A stretch of DNA of 64,000 nucleotides from Dictyophora rubrovolvata. Taxonomy: Eukaryota; Basidiomycota; Agaricomycetes; Phallales; Phallaceae. Position numbers and translations under genes: made by a program. A model generated the notes under the pieces. The model did not search any database. It was not told where the DNA came from and worked only from the letters and a program-made list of their open reading frames with translations. The stretch covers positions 2,046,001 to 2,110,000 of the forward strand of contig CP114118.1 of NCBI GenBank assembly GCA_029959195.1, written 5' to 3'. Of this stretch, positions 48,803-60,883 are shown piece after piece; position 1 is the stretch's first letter, and every line of letters starts with the position of its first letter.

Positions 48803-50058
48803 TCATTCATAAGGCAGCGAGCTTTCCAACAAACCCTGTCTCTCTTCACTTCGACAAAGTGGTCGAGAACGATGTTGAATTCTGTCGCGAAAACGTGTGA
48901 GTAAAGACACAACGCTGTGAATAAAACTATCGCAGGCCCTCCAAACAACATGCTTCCTTGTATCGAGCCTGTCCGTTCTAACGCGATGTTGCCGGTCGAC
49001 AATGATAGTCAGACATGATGCTGCAGCTATGATCGAAGCGAGGGTTGTACTGGCACTGATACAGAACATGATAACAACTGGGGAGGCCGTATTATTTTTT
49101 GTAAAAAGAAAGGACAGTCGTGGCTTACTTTGCAATTTGGCAGCTTGCTGGACACTACTGCCTCCAAGGATGGCACCAGTCATCATGCCTGGGATTGAAA
49201 TGATTCCCAATACACTGTAGAATTTTGAACTTGACAGTCCATCGCTTACGATTAATTAGTGTCATACCTCATTTGATTAATAGGAGGCGTCAAAGCAAGT
49301 TGTAATGCTTGTCGAGCAATAGGTAGAACTACTTCAAGACGGGAAGCTCCGAAAGCGAGATACGTTTCTACTTTATCCTTATTTTCTTGCAATTCCTTTG
49401 TAATGGCATTTACGGCTATCACAATGCTCGAAATGGTCGCACCGGCAAGCATACCAACGATAGGAACTACGCAAAAAACAAAAAGGCATGTATAGAGTCA
49501 CCAATTTTTTTCGAGCGACTTGAGACGTACTATATTCATCCGGTTTCCAGAACGGGTTTACAGATATAATGAAGGCAGTCGCGATGATAGAGATTGGGAT
49601 TGTGGATACTGCCATCGCCATGAGTATTGCAGGAAACTAAATCAGTCAATGGTCAATGTTTGGAGACAAATCATAGTAGTTACCGTATGCCTCACCATAT
49701 GTGAATATCGCCTTGGTGAACGGTTTACGACGACCTCAAAGGCACCAATGAGGTTCAATAGACCTTAAAGAACGGAATATGTGTGTTTTTAGAAAATATG
49801 AAGCATATCGAGAAAAAATATAAACGCACAAGCTATTCCAGCAACAAACCAGAAATTTTTCATTTCGAATAGACTCTGAAGAATCAATCCAACCAAGCCG
49901 AGTTGTACCACGCATCGTATCGAAGCAATAACGAGAGAACCCCCAATTTCCAGGTGAAAAAAATACGAGACAAGAGCGTCAAAAGCGATAAAGGAGAATG
50001 CAACTGCAATGCTATCCCATGTAAGGTTTGTTTTCGAGCTCATCGCGGATGCATTCAT
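48803..50058 (-). CDS. UPF0014/FetB-like membrane permease
   Basis: Multi-pass protein of family UPF0014, whose bacterial member FetB is the permease of an iron exporter and whose plant members (STAR2/ALS3) act in aluminium tolerance. From MNASAMSSKTNLTWDSIAVAF: membrane helices with LEIGGSLVIASIRCVVQLGLVGLILQ, then MAMAVSTIPISIIATAF, IPIVGMLAGATISSIVIAVNAI, ETYLAFGASRLEVVLPIARQAL, ALTPPINQMSVLGIISIPGMMTGAILGGSSV, IIMFCISASTTLASIIAA and DRQHRVRTDRLDTRKHVVW. GASxxE...PGMMTGxIL are family hallmarks. About five exons. No ATP-binding partner gene is beside it. Substrate unknown; the last 40 codons (after RACDSF) are the least certain. Confidence 0.82.
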
Positions 50059-51085
50059 TGGAAAACGTTGAGGGGGGAAAAGCTTGGACGTAGAAAATTA
50101 AGCTTTTAATCTTAAATTACTTGAATGGAAAATCGAATCACGCACAAGAACACGGACAAAATCATGTGTAGCGTAAGCGATCAAAAACGCATGCACATTG
50201 GCGTATACTAGTACTAAGCAAACCCGTTGGCTCTACACCATCTTCTACCTGTGACCGACTGACTCAGACCGACTAGTGACGTACTATGGTGCTGCTCCAA
50301 ACAGCCCCAGATTTATGAATCAACGGCGAAGTCAATTCTGAACAACACTGCGAGATAGTAAAAAGCAGTGCTTTGCAAATGAAAAGAAGACTAGGACATC
50401 CTGCCTTCGAACCTGACCTGAGCGTCTTCAAGTTCGAAGCGGCGCGAAGGCACACGGTCGCCAACCGTCTGTCTTCAAGTTGTTGTTCCTCGGATCTTGG
50501 AAAAAGGCTTCTCTACAACGTCAATATTTCAATTCCTACCATATGGCCGACTCGGGAGACACTCCCGGACTCAGGGCTTAGTTGAAAATCAAAACTATCT
50601 TGCTGGCGGCACTTTTAAATTCTAATTGAAATAAGAAAATGACATGTGACCATCCAGTCCGAAATCCGAACGATAATCATGGTAATGAGTCACACCTAAC
50701 TTGAAACTGCAGGGATATAATGGTACAGCGTCAGTGCGGCCAAGGATTGAATATTAATTCTTGGCCTTTGAAGAAGTGGCAAGTTCCTACCATCCTCTGG
50801 TCTTCCAAATCCTCATAGACCTTGTTCTTCTGTCAACTGCGTGATAAAGGTTGGATTAGATTTGAGTTTACCAAGAATTCACTCTAGTAGATAACTCGAT
50901 AAGGCTATCTGAAACCGATCTAATCGTAAACAAATATTGAGGTTAGTAAAAAAAAAGATTGTTTCACTTCTAAATAATTTGCTTGGCTCATGTGAATATA
51001 AAGCTTTGCGGGTGAGGACAAGGTTATTGTACGGCAAAAAGCGTCATATGTTCATGTATGCCCACATTCGCAGAAGTATTGGCGT
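50059..51085. other. Intergenic region between UPF0014 gene and tRNA-Leu
   Basis: About 1 kb, AT-rich toward the right end, no coding feature recognised. A 70-codon frame at 50373-50585 matches no family. Confidence 0.5.
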
Positions 51086-51194
51086 GGCACTGTGTCCGAG
51101 TGGTCCAAGGAGTGTGACTCAAGCGAAGGCTTGCCTCGTCTGCGGGGTTTCTCATCTGTGTATGCAGGCAGGGGTTCGAATCCCCTCGGTGTCA
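51086..51194 (+). tRNA. tRNA-Leu (probably CAA), intron-containing
   Basis: Acceptor arms GGCACTG (51086-51092) and CGGTGTC (51187-51193) pair with G-U wobbles, discriminator A. D arm TCCGAGTGGTCCAAGGA, T arm AGGGG-TTCGAAT-CCCCT. The 109-nt length, the type II D arm and GACTCAAG in the anticodon arm fit tRNA-Leu with anticodon CAA, interrupted after the base 3' of the anticodon by an intron of about 25 nt. Intron sequence GCTTG can pair with CAAGC of the anticodon loop, as in other intron-bearing tRNA-Leu(CAA). A short extra arm (near CTGTGTATGCAG) agrees with type II. One stem mismatch leaves the exact intron ends uncertain. Confidence 0.82.
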
Positions 51195-51395
51195 TTGTTT
51201 TTATTCCCATCTCCGATGCAAAGCCATACTTTGCTTACTATTAATTTATATCGCAATGTTAAAATATAACTTTTCCACTTCACCGCGCCTTAAGCAGAAT
51301 ATATGTGTTACAAAACTCAAAAGTTTAGCCTCCTAAGGTAGGAGGAATGGTCTTTTGTCCTGAAAAGGAAACCAGAAGGGACCGGAAAAAGGAAT

Positions 51396-51466
51396 TGCAT
51401 TAAGCGAGAATCGAACTCGCGGCCGGTCGATGGCAACGACCGAGGTTACCACTACCCCATTAATGC
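51396..51466 (-). tRNA. tRNA-Gly (GCC)
   Basis: Minus strand 71 nt without intron. Acceptor GCATTAA pairs perfectly with TTAATGC, discriminator A (51396). D arm TGGGGTAGTGGTAACC, anticodon stem GGTCG/CGACC with loop TTGCCAT, giving anticodon GCC. T arm GCGAG-TTCGATT-CTCGC. Lies 75 bp beyond the ORC1 stop in the same orientation. Confidence 0.95.
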
Positions 51467-51541
51467 TACACAATACCGGCACCAAATGAGTCGGTTGTAC
51501 GGAGTACTATATCCATGAGAGTTCCCAAGTACCGAATACAT

Positions 51542-54383
51542 TTACATCCCCAAAGCATTTCTCCAATTCATTCCTCCCACCTCACCCAAAACCCGTTCTA
51601 CTTCACTAGCTTCGAGATTGAGCATAACTTTGCGCGAAGTCGGGAACTTTTTCGGATTGACTACCATCTCAATAATAACTGCTTTCGATGCTACAAGTGA
51701 ATCCAACACGTATGATAGTTCTACCATGGTCGGCTTCCTTTTAGGCGGTTCTTTACTATCTGTCAAAGTATTCATGTATAATAGGTGTTGATGCACAACC
51801 TATGTAGTAACATAAACAATAGCAATGCGAACACACAAATACAAATGCAAAACTTACATCACTCCATGCAATCTCGTCCACACCGGTGCGTTTGATACAT
51901 TTCAACAGAGCTGCAAGTAAGATTCTTTCGTGCAAGCTGCAGTCTCGAAGAAATGCAGCCGTGGGGCTATTCTGCATACTGTCAATAACTTGTTTCACAT
52001 GAACAATTTTGACAATTGCTTCGTCCGTCGAACGAATTAGCTCAACAGCCCGCCTGGTATTTTTATGAGAAACATAGACGCCATAATAAAACGATTCTCC
52101 TAACCTGCAGACATCTAGAATCCTTCGGGCATCGCCACTGACACCCGAAATCTTCATCGCAGAAAACTTAATCGCGTCTTGCTCGAAAATATCGATCGCG
52201 TCCTCTGTTTGCGATCCTACTTTTGCTGCGGTCAATCGTGCCTCAACGATTTTATGAAGTTGGTCTCTCATGTAAGGGTGGAAGTTTATTCGAAGCATAC
52301 CTAGGGTAAAGATGAAAAAGTAAGGATACCATACTTTGGTCCTCAATGTATGGACTCACCTAATCGACTTCGAACCTTACCACTCATGACTCTCTCGGGT
52401 AAATCGTGTGTGTTTGCTACAGCGACAACAATTAACTTCGAGTTGTTGAGATTAGGCCAGTTAAAGAAGTTGTATATGATGTCTTGTTTCGACGTGACTA
52501 ACTGATCGAGTTCGTCCATTAAGATAATGCTGGAACAAATTCTTATCATATGAAACGGACATGACGATGAGCATAATTACCAGGCGTGGCCACCAGGTCC
52601 CGCTTGAACACCCGCCGTGAAATACTGATTCAGCTTCCGTAATGCTTCTTTAGGGCGTATATCAAGCCTTCCATCAATTTCTACATCGTGACCGGAAATA
52701 GCTTCCCATAGTAGTGAATAAGCGGTAGAAGGTTCAGAGACTCTAAGCCCATTGATTTCAACGTAAGTGAACGGGTTCACTTCCTAAAGAATCAATCAAT
52801 CAAAGAACATTGCCAATTTGTTGAATTAATCAATACACTTCGTCTAGCCATCGACTTCAAATCTCTCACTACATTATGGACTGTGGCTGTTTTCCCAGTT
52901 CCTGGGACACCCGAGATATCTGACAACAAAGCATAATCCATAACCGTGTATTCAACGGGACAGGTTAAAGTTACTCACAAACGCAACCACCACTACCCTC
53001 TTCCAAAAGAGACAACACGGCACTCATTACCTCCATATACTCATCTTCTCGACAAGGTAAAGCATCCGGCCGTGCACCAACGTGGAGCAGTCGCATGGCG
53101 CGTAAATATGGGTCTGAAGGTAAGTTTTCCAATCGAAGGTAATCTGTCGCCAGACGTGGTAGGGGAAAATCGCGCCCAGCTCCTTTCCTTTTCCCCCTCG
53201 TCCGCAATGCCACCTTTGAGTCAGGCGTCAGGATGGCTTGTTTTCGTTTTGTCGGTCGCATTTTCAGCTTTAGCCTCCTTTTATCTTTGGAAGGCGATTT
53301 CTGGGATTTTCCCTTGTAGTAACCATCATCGTCCTCCTCAATGTCGTCATTTTCTTCTACTTCGGATAGCTCGTCTCCTATTTCTTCCTCATCCTCCTCC
53401 TCGTCGTGTTCATAATCCGAGGTTTTCTCCTCGCTGTCACTATCGGTTTCACTCCTGTTGCCCTTAGACATCGACAGGGCGGGCTGCTTTTTTTGCCTCT
53501 TATTTTGAACGGTAATGTGGGCACTATTAGCTCGCCACGCGCTCTTGGCCTCATGAGTTGGTTTTGACGACAAGGCAAATCGGTGGTGTTCTTCCCAATC
53601 GAATTCATAGTAGTTCCCTTGACCACTATGCAATGCGAACCTGCAAACAAAGTCTCTAACAGTTGCTTTGGGCTTTGAAGATTGCTCCGGGTGCATCTCT
53701 ACTAAGTCACTGGTATCGACTGGAACGTTGGAAATGGTACAATGTTCGATGATACTTGAAGGATAGAGTGTTGCTACTTGATCGGTTGTGAAATAAAGTT
53801 CATTCTAAAAACACAATGAGATAGAAGAATTGGAGAGAAAGGGACAGGAACAAACCTGATAAAACTTTCTATGCTTGCGCACCATCGCGCACTGATGCGG
53901 TCGCATGAACCAGTGCACTTGGACTTTCATACCGCTGTGTCTGAAATTTCCAGGAAATTCCCCTCTCAATATCTCCGTATTCCACATAGCTATTATAACA
54001 GCAACATTTGGAACCCCAGTTTGAGACTTGATGAAAATCGTATCCCCGACGTTAAATATCTCTTGATCCAACTTCTGCCTTTTAGCGCAACTAGGAGTAG
54101 TCTGCTGTCGTCTTGTACGCGACAACTTGCTATAAAAATTCGTGCACATCATAGCTGAGTCAAACTCAAACTCTTCTCCTTCGAATTTAGCAGCGTTGAT
54201 GGCCTCGATCTCAGGTTGATGTAAGTCATCTTCGTATGAAGTAGGACGGCTATGCAGGATGGATCCCAGCCACATGTAACTATGATCAGTTGAATCGGCA
54301 CCATCAATATCAGCGGCTTGAATTTTATATCTTGTCGAACGACGAGTAGGTGTCGTTAGAGGCGTATTCGCGTTAGAAGGCAT
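51542..54383 (-). CDS. ORC1: Origin recognition complex subunit 1
   Basis: Largest ORC subunit, an AAA+ ATPase that marks replication origins. From MPSNANTPLTTPTRRSTRYK: BAH domain at about residues 80-220 (FNVGDTIFIKSQ, VQVHWFMRPHQ, NELYFTTDQ), a DEEEDEEEIGDELSEVEEN acidic stretch and basic KGKSQKSPSKDKRRLKLKMRPTKRK tract, then AAA+ with REDEYMEVMSAVLSLLEEGSGGC, SGVPGTGKTATVH (Walker A), LMDELDQLVT (Walker B), NLPERV-type NTHDLPERVMSGKVRSRLG (sensor 1/Arg finger), SGVSGDARRILDVCRRAVEL (sensor 2), and a winged-helix C-terminus ending NWRNALGM. About 820 residues. Upstream in-frame ATG at 54411-54413 also possible. Confidence 0.93.
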
Positions 54384-54583
54384 GACGTGCAACATACGAG
54401 TAACGGAAGACACGTTGTGTCACACCCATCACAAGCGTGTGTATAACTTATCCTAAAAAGCTCAAACTAGGTAGGTATATAATAGATACGAAAGTGAATA
54501 CATATGTAGGTCAATTATAGGTAAATTTCCATGTAACGTACGGACCGATGAAGTCTAAACTTCTCAAAGCGAATTCCCAAACG

Positions 54584-57212
54584 TTAAGAGCAACTTCCCG
54601 TTGGCGTTTCCGGATTAGATTCAAACATGAGCTGATGTGACATATAGTCAATAACGCAACGACCTGTCAGCACGAAAAAAATAAAAATGAGTATTTACCT
54701 TGACTGTCTGAATTGTGGTAAAGACGGTAGCTACAATCCCGAAAACCATAAGCAAAATATCCCCGATTTTTGCTAATTTGGTACGAGCACAAGCTTTATA
54801 ATGCAACATTGGCGGGTAAACATAACAAAGTGGTACACTGAATTATTTAGTATCTCAGTATAAATGATGTCTCAGAATAACGAGGGTTTAATTGGACTGA
54901 CCAAGCAAAACATCCTACGAAGGCTACGAACTTGTCAAGATCCGCGGCACCTAACCAGCTCACAACTGTACACACAGCCACAACTAGACAACGAAAAGCG
55001 TTTTTCTGCCACTTGACCCTTAAAGAGTGCTTTCCGCTACGCGTGAAGAAACCATTTTCCATTATACGGACGGCTGGGAATAATTGCAAGGGCATGGACA
55101 GAAGAATGGCCATAGAGTATAGGAATTGAACCTTGGACAAAAAGTTGAAACCCATTTTCTTTATTTCTATAGAGGAACTTACCACTTGTACGAAACTTTG
55201 TTCTCGAGGAAGATTAAGAATAATGACTGTTTGTACCTTGCTACCATACGCCGTATAAGCCAGCACGCCAGCGCCAGCAAACAGAACTAAAAATTATGTA
55301 GACAAAGGCAATGGTACAGTTGAAAAAAAGTATACCTGTCAAGAAAATCATAACTCCGGTTAATGCTCGACCAAACTTATGAGGTTCTTTCATTGAGTCT
55401 GCAATCGGAATGACCTGGAAGAAGATTGTTATTCCACCTTCCCTAAACTATAAGAGCACTCACTAAGCCAATTCCCTCGAAGCTGAATACGGCGGTTCTA
55501 AGAGCGAAAACAGTACTGGTTAATCTTGCGTTTTTTTATATTCCAGGAAACAAACGAACCCTACTAATAGCGTCCAATCCCGGGGATTAAATTGTTTTAC
55601 ATCTGCCACACCATTCGTTGCCAAAACTGAAATCTCATTGCCGAAGATGTATACCAGACCGATCAGGATGAAAACGTCCGCAACCAAGGCAGCAAAGCTA
55701 AGTTTGGCAATATTTCTGATCATTGCCATAGGCAGGAAGATCACCAGTTCAGACAAAATTAATCGCAGTGTGCTCACGACCGTGTCGCACCCGGATACGG
55801 TCAAGATGAGTGCTTGCAGATTCGAAGCGACGAATATGGTGTATGCGCATGTAAAGCCCAGTTGAGAGATGACAATTGACGACAAGATTGCTATGCGCAT
55901 TGGGGACCCGTATAAAGCGCCACCGATGTCTATGAGATGAATGTTAAATCACGCAGCACGTAAACACTACCACACAAGTCCCCTCACCTCCGAAGCTCCC
56001 TGGAATGATGAGTTTAGTGTTGACAAGGAGTAAAAACGACCACAATGAAATGATAGCGATGAAGACCAGCACTACGGTGGAGAACAGCAGTCCACCGTTC
56101 ATGAAAGCCTTGCCTAAAAATAGAACACCTGTACCAATAAAACCTTTCAATAACTGAAATTATATTATTAAAATTCAGTTATCTGTATCGACTAGCATGA
56201 AATACTAAACATTACCATCAGTACTGCTTGGGTTACGGTGGCATCTCCATGGGGTTCTCCAGCCGCACTAGACATGCGCCTGGGTTTCCGACGCAAGGAT
56301 GTCTTGCTTGTGTCTCGTTTGATCAATGGCGTTCGTTCCGTGACAGCACTTGTTACTGAAGTACTGGGTATGTTTCCGGACCCAAGGATACCATCCTCGA
56401 CGTTGTGTGCTGTAGCAGGCACCTGATCATCTTCTGACTCTTCCTCCAGGTCTTCGCCAGCCTACGTAAAGTATTATAAAAGAGCTGTAATTTGAGCATA
56501 ATTGGAATGTGCAACCTACAAAGTGACCAAAAAGATATAAGAAATCGATAAAATTTCTAAGCATTACGCTTTTATCCGAATCTGGATCGTCTTCACTGCC
56601 GCCCTCTCTCGCATTTAATAATAAAAAATTCCGTCGAAAGCCTCCAGGTTGTCGAATATGCTCGAACGCAGGATCCTTTGGGGCGGAGGGGCCAGAAAAT
56701 GATATAGAGCGTGTTCGACGAAGTTCCGTTCCCGATTGCCACTTGTATATGTCATGTGTTATGTCTCCTCCCGGAACATCATAAGGGATGGGGAATCTCT
56801 CCGACGATTTAGGAGTGGAAGGATGCGAAACTTGAATATCACCTGAATTATCTTGACGGGAAGATTCTCCTCCGATATTTCTTTCCTCACGCGAGACAAG
56901 ATGACGACGAATGATTTTTGCCTTGTCCGCGTCAGACAATTCATCTAAGATACCAGGATTTACAGATGGTGTTGTAGATCCCCGACGAACTAACTGTCCT
57001 CTTCCTGAGAAAGAACCAGAGGGAGTTGGTGTATCTTGGCCACCGTTTCGCGGAGGAAGATCCAGCGGCGGAGTGCTGAGTCGGTTGTAAGATCTGCCAA
57101 GTCTAATGTCGGGTGTCCCAGTTGGGGTGTTGTGGGATGACCCGAGACCGTCACCCTGAGCTTGCCTGGGACTGCCGATGGGCACTGGTTTCGAAGACGG
57201 TGAAGACGGCAT
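54584..57212 (-). CDS. AVT3-like vacuolar amino-acid transporter (AAAP family)
   Basis: Proton-coupled amino-acid transporter of the AVT3/SLC36 group, in yeast exporting amino acids from the vacuole. A long soluble N-terminus (about 300 residues, MPSSPSSKPVPIGSPRQ, Ser/Pro-rich with RRTRSISFSG) leads to TVTQAVLMLLKGFIGTGVLFLGKAF, the AAAP signature. Membrane segments follow, with ISQLGFTCAYTIFVASNLQAL, FNPRDWTLLVGTAVFSFEGIGLVIPI, MKEPHKFGRALTGVM and YGSKVQTVIILNLP, through PLQLFPAVRIMENGFF to a C-terminus ending MFESNPETPTGSCS. Stop at 54584-54586. About 700 residues, intact. The N-terminal acidic motif and RTPLIK (lysosomal-type sorting sequence) support a vacuolar site. Confidence 0.88.
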
Positions 57213-57589
57213 GGGAAGAGGGAAGAAAAGGCGTTAAAATGCAAGTCAAGTTAGGAGTTGAAATGAATGTCAAGTGGCAAACGTAAGCGGCTGACGAGTC
57301 GGGGTCACGTAAACACTAAACACTGTTACACTGAATGGCAATGAATGCCAAGTGAATGCTATTGCAATCAAATTCAAAATTTACAGCCTTGACTACTTCT
57401 CGATAAACACCACAGCGATCATGAATACAGCGTGATTCGTAGTTGTATTCGAAAGAAACAGAGGGTTCGAATCTATTTTAACTGCCTTTATAAGTATTCA
57501 AAGTCTGACTAATATCTGGACTGAAATGACGCCATTAATTCCCTCTCACCAGCACTGACCATCGATTGCCATTTTCAACAACCATCTTC
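57213..57589. other. Divergent promoter region, AVT3-like and ARD genes
   Basis: 377 bp, no RNA or coding feature found. The GGTTCGAATC at 57465 looks like a tRNA B box, but no cloverleaf forms around it. Confidence 0.45.
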
Positions 57590-58290
57590 ATGCGTGCATA
57601 CTACTTTGACAATTTACCCGGAGATCAACGATCCCCCCATGATTCATCTCAAGAAGTCTCTTCAGAGACCCTCAAAAAGCTTGGTTTGAAGCATTGGAAT
57701 ATCCCTGTAGCCGGCCATGAAGTGAAAATCAATGAAGTGGCAAGAGAACGCGAATATAAGAATAGAGATGTTATAACTGTTTCGAAGGAGGCTATGGGAG
57801 AGGTTGGCTCTCTCTTTCGCCTTGTGGTTTCTTCTATTTATTGAGTGCACCACAGATCTATGAGCCCAAATTAAAAGGGTTCTTTGAAGAGTGCGTGAAG
57901 TTCTTTCATTAAGATAGCAGCGAGCAACTTTGTCGATTGTTTATCAAGACACTTGCACGAAGATGAAGAGATTCGCTACATTCTTGAAGGAAACGGCTAC
58001 TTTGATGTTCGGGGTCAGTCATGTTCTAACCTGTGCCCGCAGTTACTTAATGCCTTTGTCATTCAGAAACGCCTTCTGAATCTTGGATCCGTGTGGCCAT
58101 GGGACCTGGCGATCTTCTAGTTCTTCCAGCGGGCATCTACCACCGTTTTACCCCTAATGAGAACAACAGGGTCCAAGCTATGAGGCTTTTCAAGGATGAG
58201 CCCAAATGGATCCCATATAACCGCAGCGCTGAAACTGACAACAGCGTCTCTCGCAAAGACTATCTCCGAAGCATCGGTGTTACTGCTTGA
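57590..58290 (+). CDS. Acireductone dioxygenase (methionine salvage)
   Basis: Metal-dependent cupin enzyme of the methionine salvage pathway, converting acireductone to the keto acid precursor of methionine (ADI1/ARD family). Starts MRAYYFDNLPGDQRSPHDS. Exon joins at about 57801, 57889-57949 and 58013 give [43 protein letters not shown] carries the two metal His and Glu. Later AMGPGDLLVLPAGIYHRFTPNENN supplies the third His. Ends MRLFKDEPKWIPYNRSAE with RSIGVTA. About 180 residues, normal. Confidence 0.92.
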
Positions 58291-58503
58291 TTGGAGCAAG
58301 CTTTGCCATTATGTAAATTGCTATATGTCTTGTTACTTTGTTTTGCGTTGTTACATTTTTGTTGTTGTAATCAACTATATGCAATTGGTTGTCCATGTAC
58401 TTATGGCTTGAAAAGCTTGGATGCCGTTCCCCGCGGCTCCAATCGGACTCGGAAAGCTGCGTCGTGTCCCAGTCCTCGACGGTCTGATGTTTGTGGCAGT
58501 ACG

Positions 58504-59236
58504 ATGACAAGTCTATATCCTGTCAAGAAAAAGGCCCCAGAAAAATATGTAACTGAATTCGACATCTTGAAGTCAGCCCATAGGTGAGCTTATCGCGGGT
58601 TGCGTCAGGTTTTAAAACTTCCAACTCTTTTTACATGCAGATTTTTACGGGATGAAAATGATCCCGAGTCATCAAAAACATGGGATGCACAGCTGGCCAA
58701 GAAATACGAAGATTCCTTGTTTAAGGAGTTTGCGGTTTGCGACTTGAAACATTTCAAGAGTGGTAATGTGTGCATCCTCACAAAGTCTCTGGAAGCATGC
58801 CTTTACTTATTACATAACTTTAGGTTGCCTTGCGTTGGAGAACCGAAGACGAAGTTTTAGCGGGTGCAGGGGAGAATACCTGTGGTAATACCCGCTGTTC
58901 ATGTTATGAAGCTCCCGAAAATGAGCAGCCAAAACTCACAACTCTCGAATTACCTTTCGCTTATACCGAACAAGGTGAACAGGAACAACGTCAAGTGATG
59001 GTCAAAGTCACACTATGCCCTCGCTGTGTCAAAAAACTGAGGTGGAAACGGGAGCAAGATAAGAAAGCAGCTGCGGCCGCCTTGTCATCTAGAAATGGTA
59101 CAGAGGACAAACAATCATATGATGATAAAGGGGAAGGACCTTCGAAAGCAAAGAAGGAAAAGCGTATGACGAGGGAAAGACCCCTTCATCAATCTCAATC
59201 CCATTCAAGATCGAAATCACCTCCGCGACGTCATTG
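58504..59236 (+). CDS. FRA10AC1-family nuclear protein
   Basis: Homologue of human FRA10AC1, a nuclear protein linked with the spliceosome. Start MTSLYPVKKKAPEKYVTEFDILKSAHRFLRDENDPES. Three exons (first ends about 58582). Core: YEDSLFKEFAVCDLKHFKSGNVALRWRTEDEVLAGAGENTCGNTRC, with the family Cys pair CGNxxC, then LELPFAYTEQGE, VKVTLCPRCVKKLRWKRE carrying a second CPxC. The four cysteines look like a zinc site. The C-terminus is Lys/Arg/Ser-rich (HSRSKSPPRRH), an SR-like tail. Role in splicing is family knowledge. The stop lies 15 bp from the NDUFAF7 stop on the other strand. Confidence 0.85.
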
Positions 59237-59251
59237 AAATAGGTATATGTT

Positions 59252-60883
59252 TTACTTTTCGTTCAGCGGAATGAAAGGCCAGACCTCTTCTTTTCGGTCT
59301 GGCGGCCCCAGCAATCCCAAAACGCGATAAACCCTCCCCATACCCTGTCCGGTCGTGTCTAAAAGTCGACCTACGGCATTTCGAATTTCAGTTCGTCGAG
59401 TCTCATTTGGGGCATGTCGGAGCAGGGTTTCCAGTCGTAGTCTTATGCCCATGCGAGTCAAAAACGTGTTTTGATCCAGTGTCCCGTATGCCCCAGCTTA
59501 AAGAAGTCTTAGATAGTTAAACACATCAATGAAGACCAGCTTACCGAAATCTCTTACTGCTTCTTTCAGGAGGGAAAAATCGACGTTTGCGGTCAGGTCG
59601 CAATGGCCCGGTTCGTCAAAAACGTCAGTTATCTGATGTTTTTTGAATGCCTAAAGAAAGTAGTTAGAGAAGTCCTAAGCAAAGCCTCTCTGCTCATCTT
59701 TTTAGCTCACCCTGAATGATGAGTTGAAGGCATGTTCCCCTCCGTAATCCATTACTAAAGCCGCTCCTTTCGGTATTGTTGACTGTTCATGTTTTGTTTT
59801 TCCAACGATCTCTCCGACTTTCCGGGCTATTCTCCTAGCAGTAGCGGACACCTCAATACGTGTACCTTCTGGGATATTAGAGTAACGACCTGATAATCGA
59901 CCCAGGAATTCAGATCGCGGCGTTTGCTCCGGTGATACAACAAACTTCAGACCGTGATTTTGTTTCGAAGACTGTCTTATTGGCGGATCAGCTATATCAA
60001 TAAGTAATTCACGAAATCCACTTGTTGTTTTCTGTTGTGATAAGGGAATTAGCTCGAAGCTGGTGAATCATAGAATATCAACCTTCCTGAAGGATATTTA
60101 TTGGCAGAGCGTCGAAAAACTCATGCGCGATAATCATTGTGAACTCATCATCTGCCAAACTTTGTAAAAATCCGAATCAAGTTCAGAACCAGGCGGCCAT
60201 ACCTGCTGCCGTTGGAACATCTTCGATGGAGTCATACCAGTGTAAATTATCTTTCGGGAATGTAATGTTAGTTGCCTGCAGGGACCGCATAAATGGACTG
60301 GTTTCAATTAGATGTATTTCGGTCACAGCATTTCTAGTTGACGGCCAATTTGAGCACGTCTTCTCAAGGGAGACAATAAGTAACCGAAGAAGCTATGTAA
60401 GTGAGTCAGCTCACGGCTCACTCGAATGAAGTCGGACATTAATGTTCCCCTCCCCGGACCCAACTCGATGACTCTGAAGGTAGGATAACGATGGCTGATA
60501 TCCGGGCGATTCCATACGGACAGTAACCACAGACAGACGAGCTAAATTTCGCGTCAGCAAATGCCAGCCAGAGAGACACACTTGCTGCTTTGACATACTT
60601 CTCCAAAAACCTGGCTGATTTCGGGGCTTGTGATGAAGTCACCCTTCTTTCCAAAAACATCTGCATCATCCCGTCGTGCCTTTGAATAATAACCTTCCGT
60701 GGGATGAGAAAGACATAACTGCATATACGTCGACACAGGAATGGGTCCGGAAGCTTTAACGGAGTCAAGCACAAGCTTCTCTATCGGAGTCATTCCCCCA
60801 CCATCATTGTGAAATGTTCGCCTGAAACGTCTAGCCGCGTTTTGGAAAGGAACACCTTGTTTTCTTGTCAATTGAAGCAGCAT
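59252..60883 (-). CDS. Protein arginine methyltransferase NDUFAF7/MidA
   Basis: Mitochondrial SAM-dependent methyltransferase that in humans dimethylates an arginine of complex I subunit NDUFS2 during assembly. The N-terminus MLLQLTRKQGVPFQNAARRFRRTFHND is Arg-rich without acids, a mitochondrial presequence. Then GGMTPIEKLVLDSVKASGPIPVSTYMQLCLSHPTEGYYS, GKKGDFITSPEISQVFGE, RVIELGPGRGTLMSDFIR (SAM motif I), IHLIETSPFMRSLQ, FTMIIAHEFFDALPI, a C-terminal region with LVMDYG-like text and FIPLNEK. Multiple short introns. Head-to-head with eIF6 over 186 bp. Confidence 0.88.

Noticed and set aside
49500-49760. Plus-strand frames over the UPF0014 gene
   Set aside because: Shadows opposite clear membrane-helix coding sequence.
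57430-57490. Possible tRNA, from GGTTCGAATC
   Set aside because: No acceptor or anticodon stem can be formed around the B-box-like sequence.
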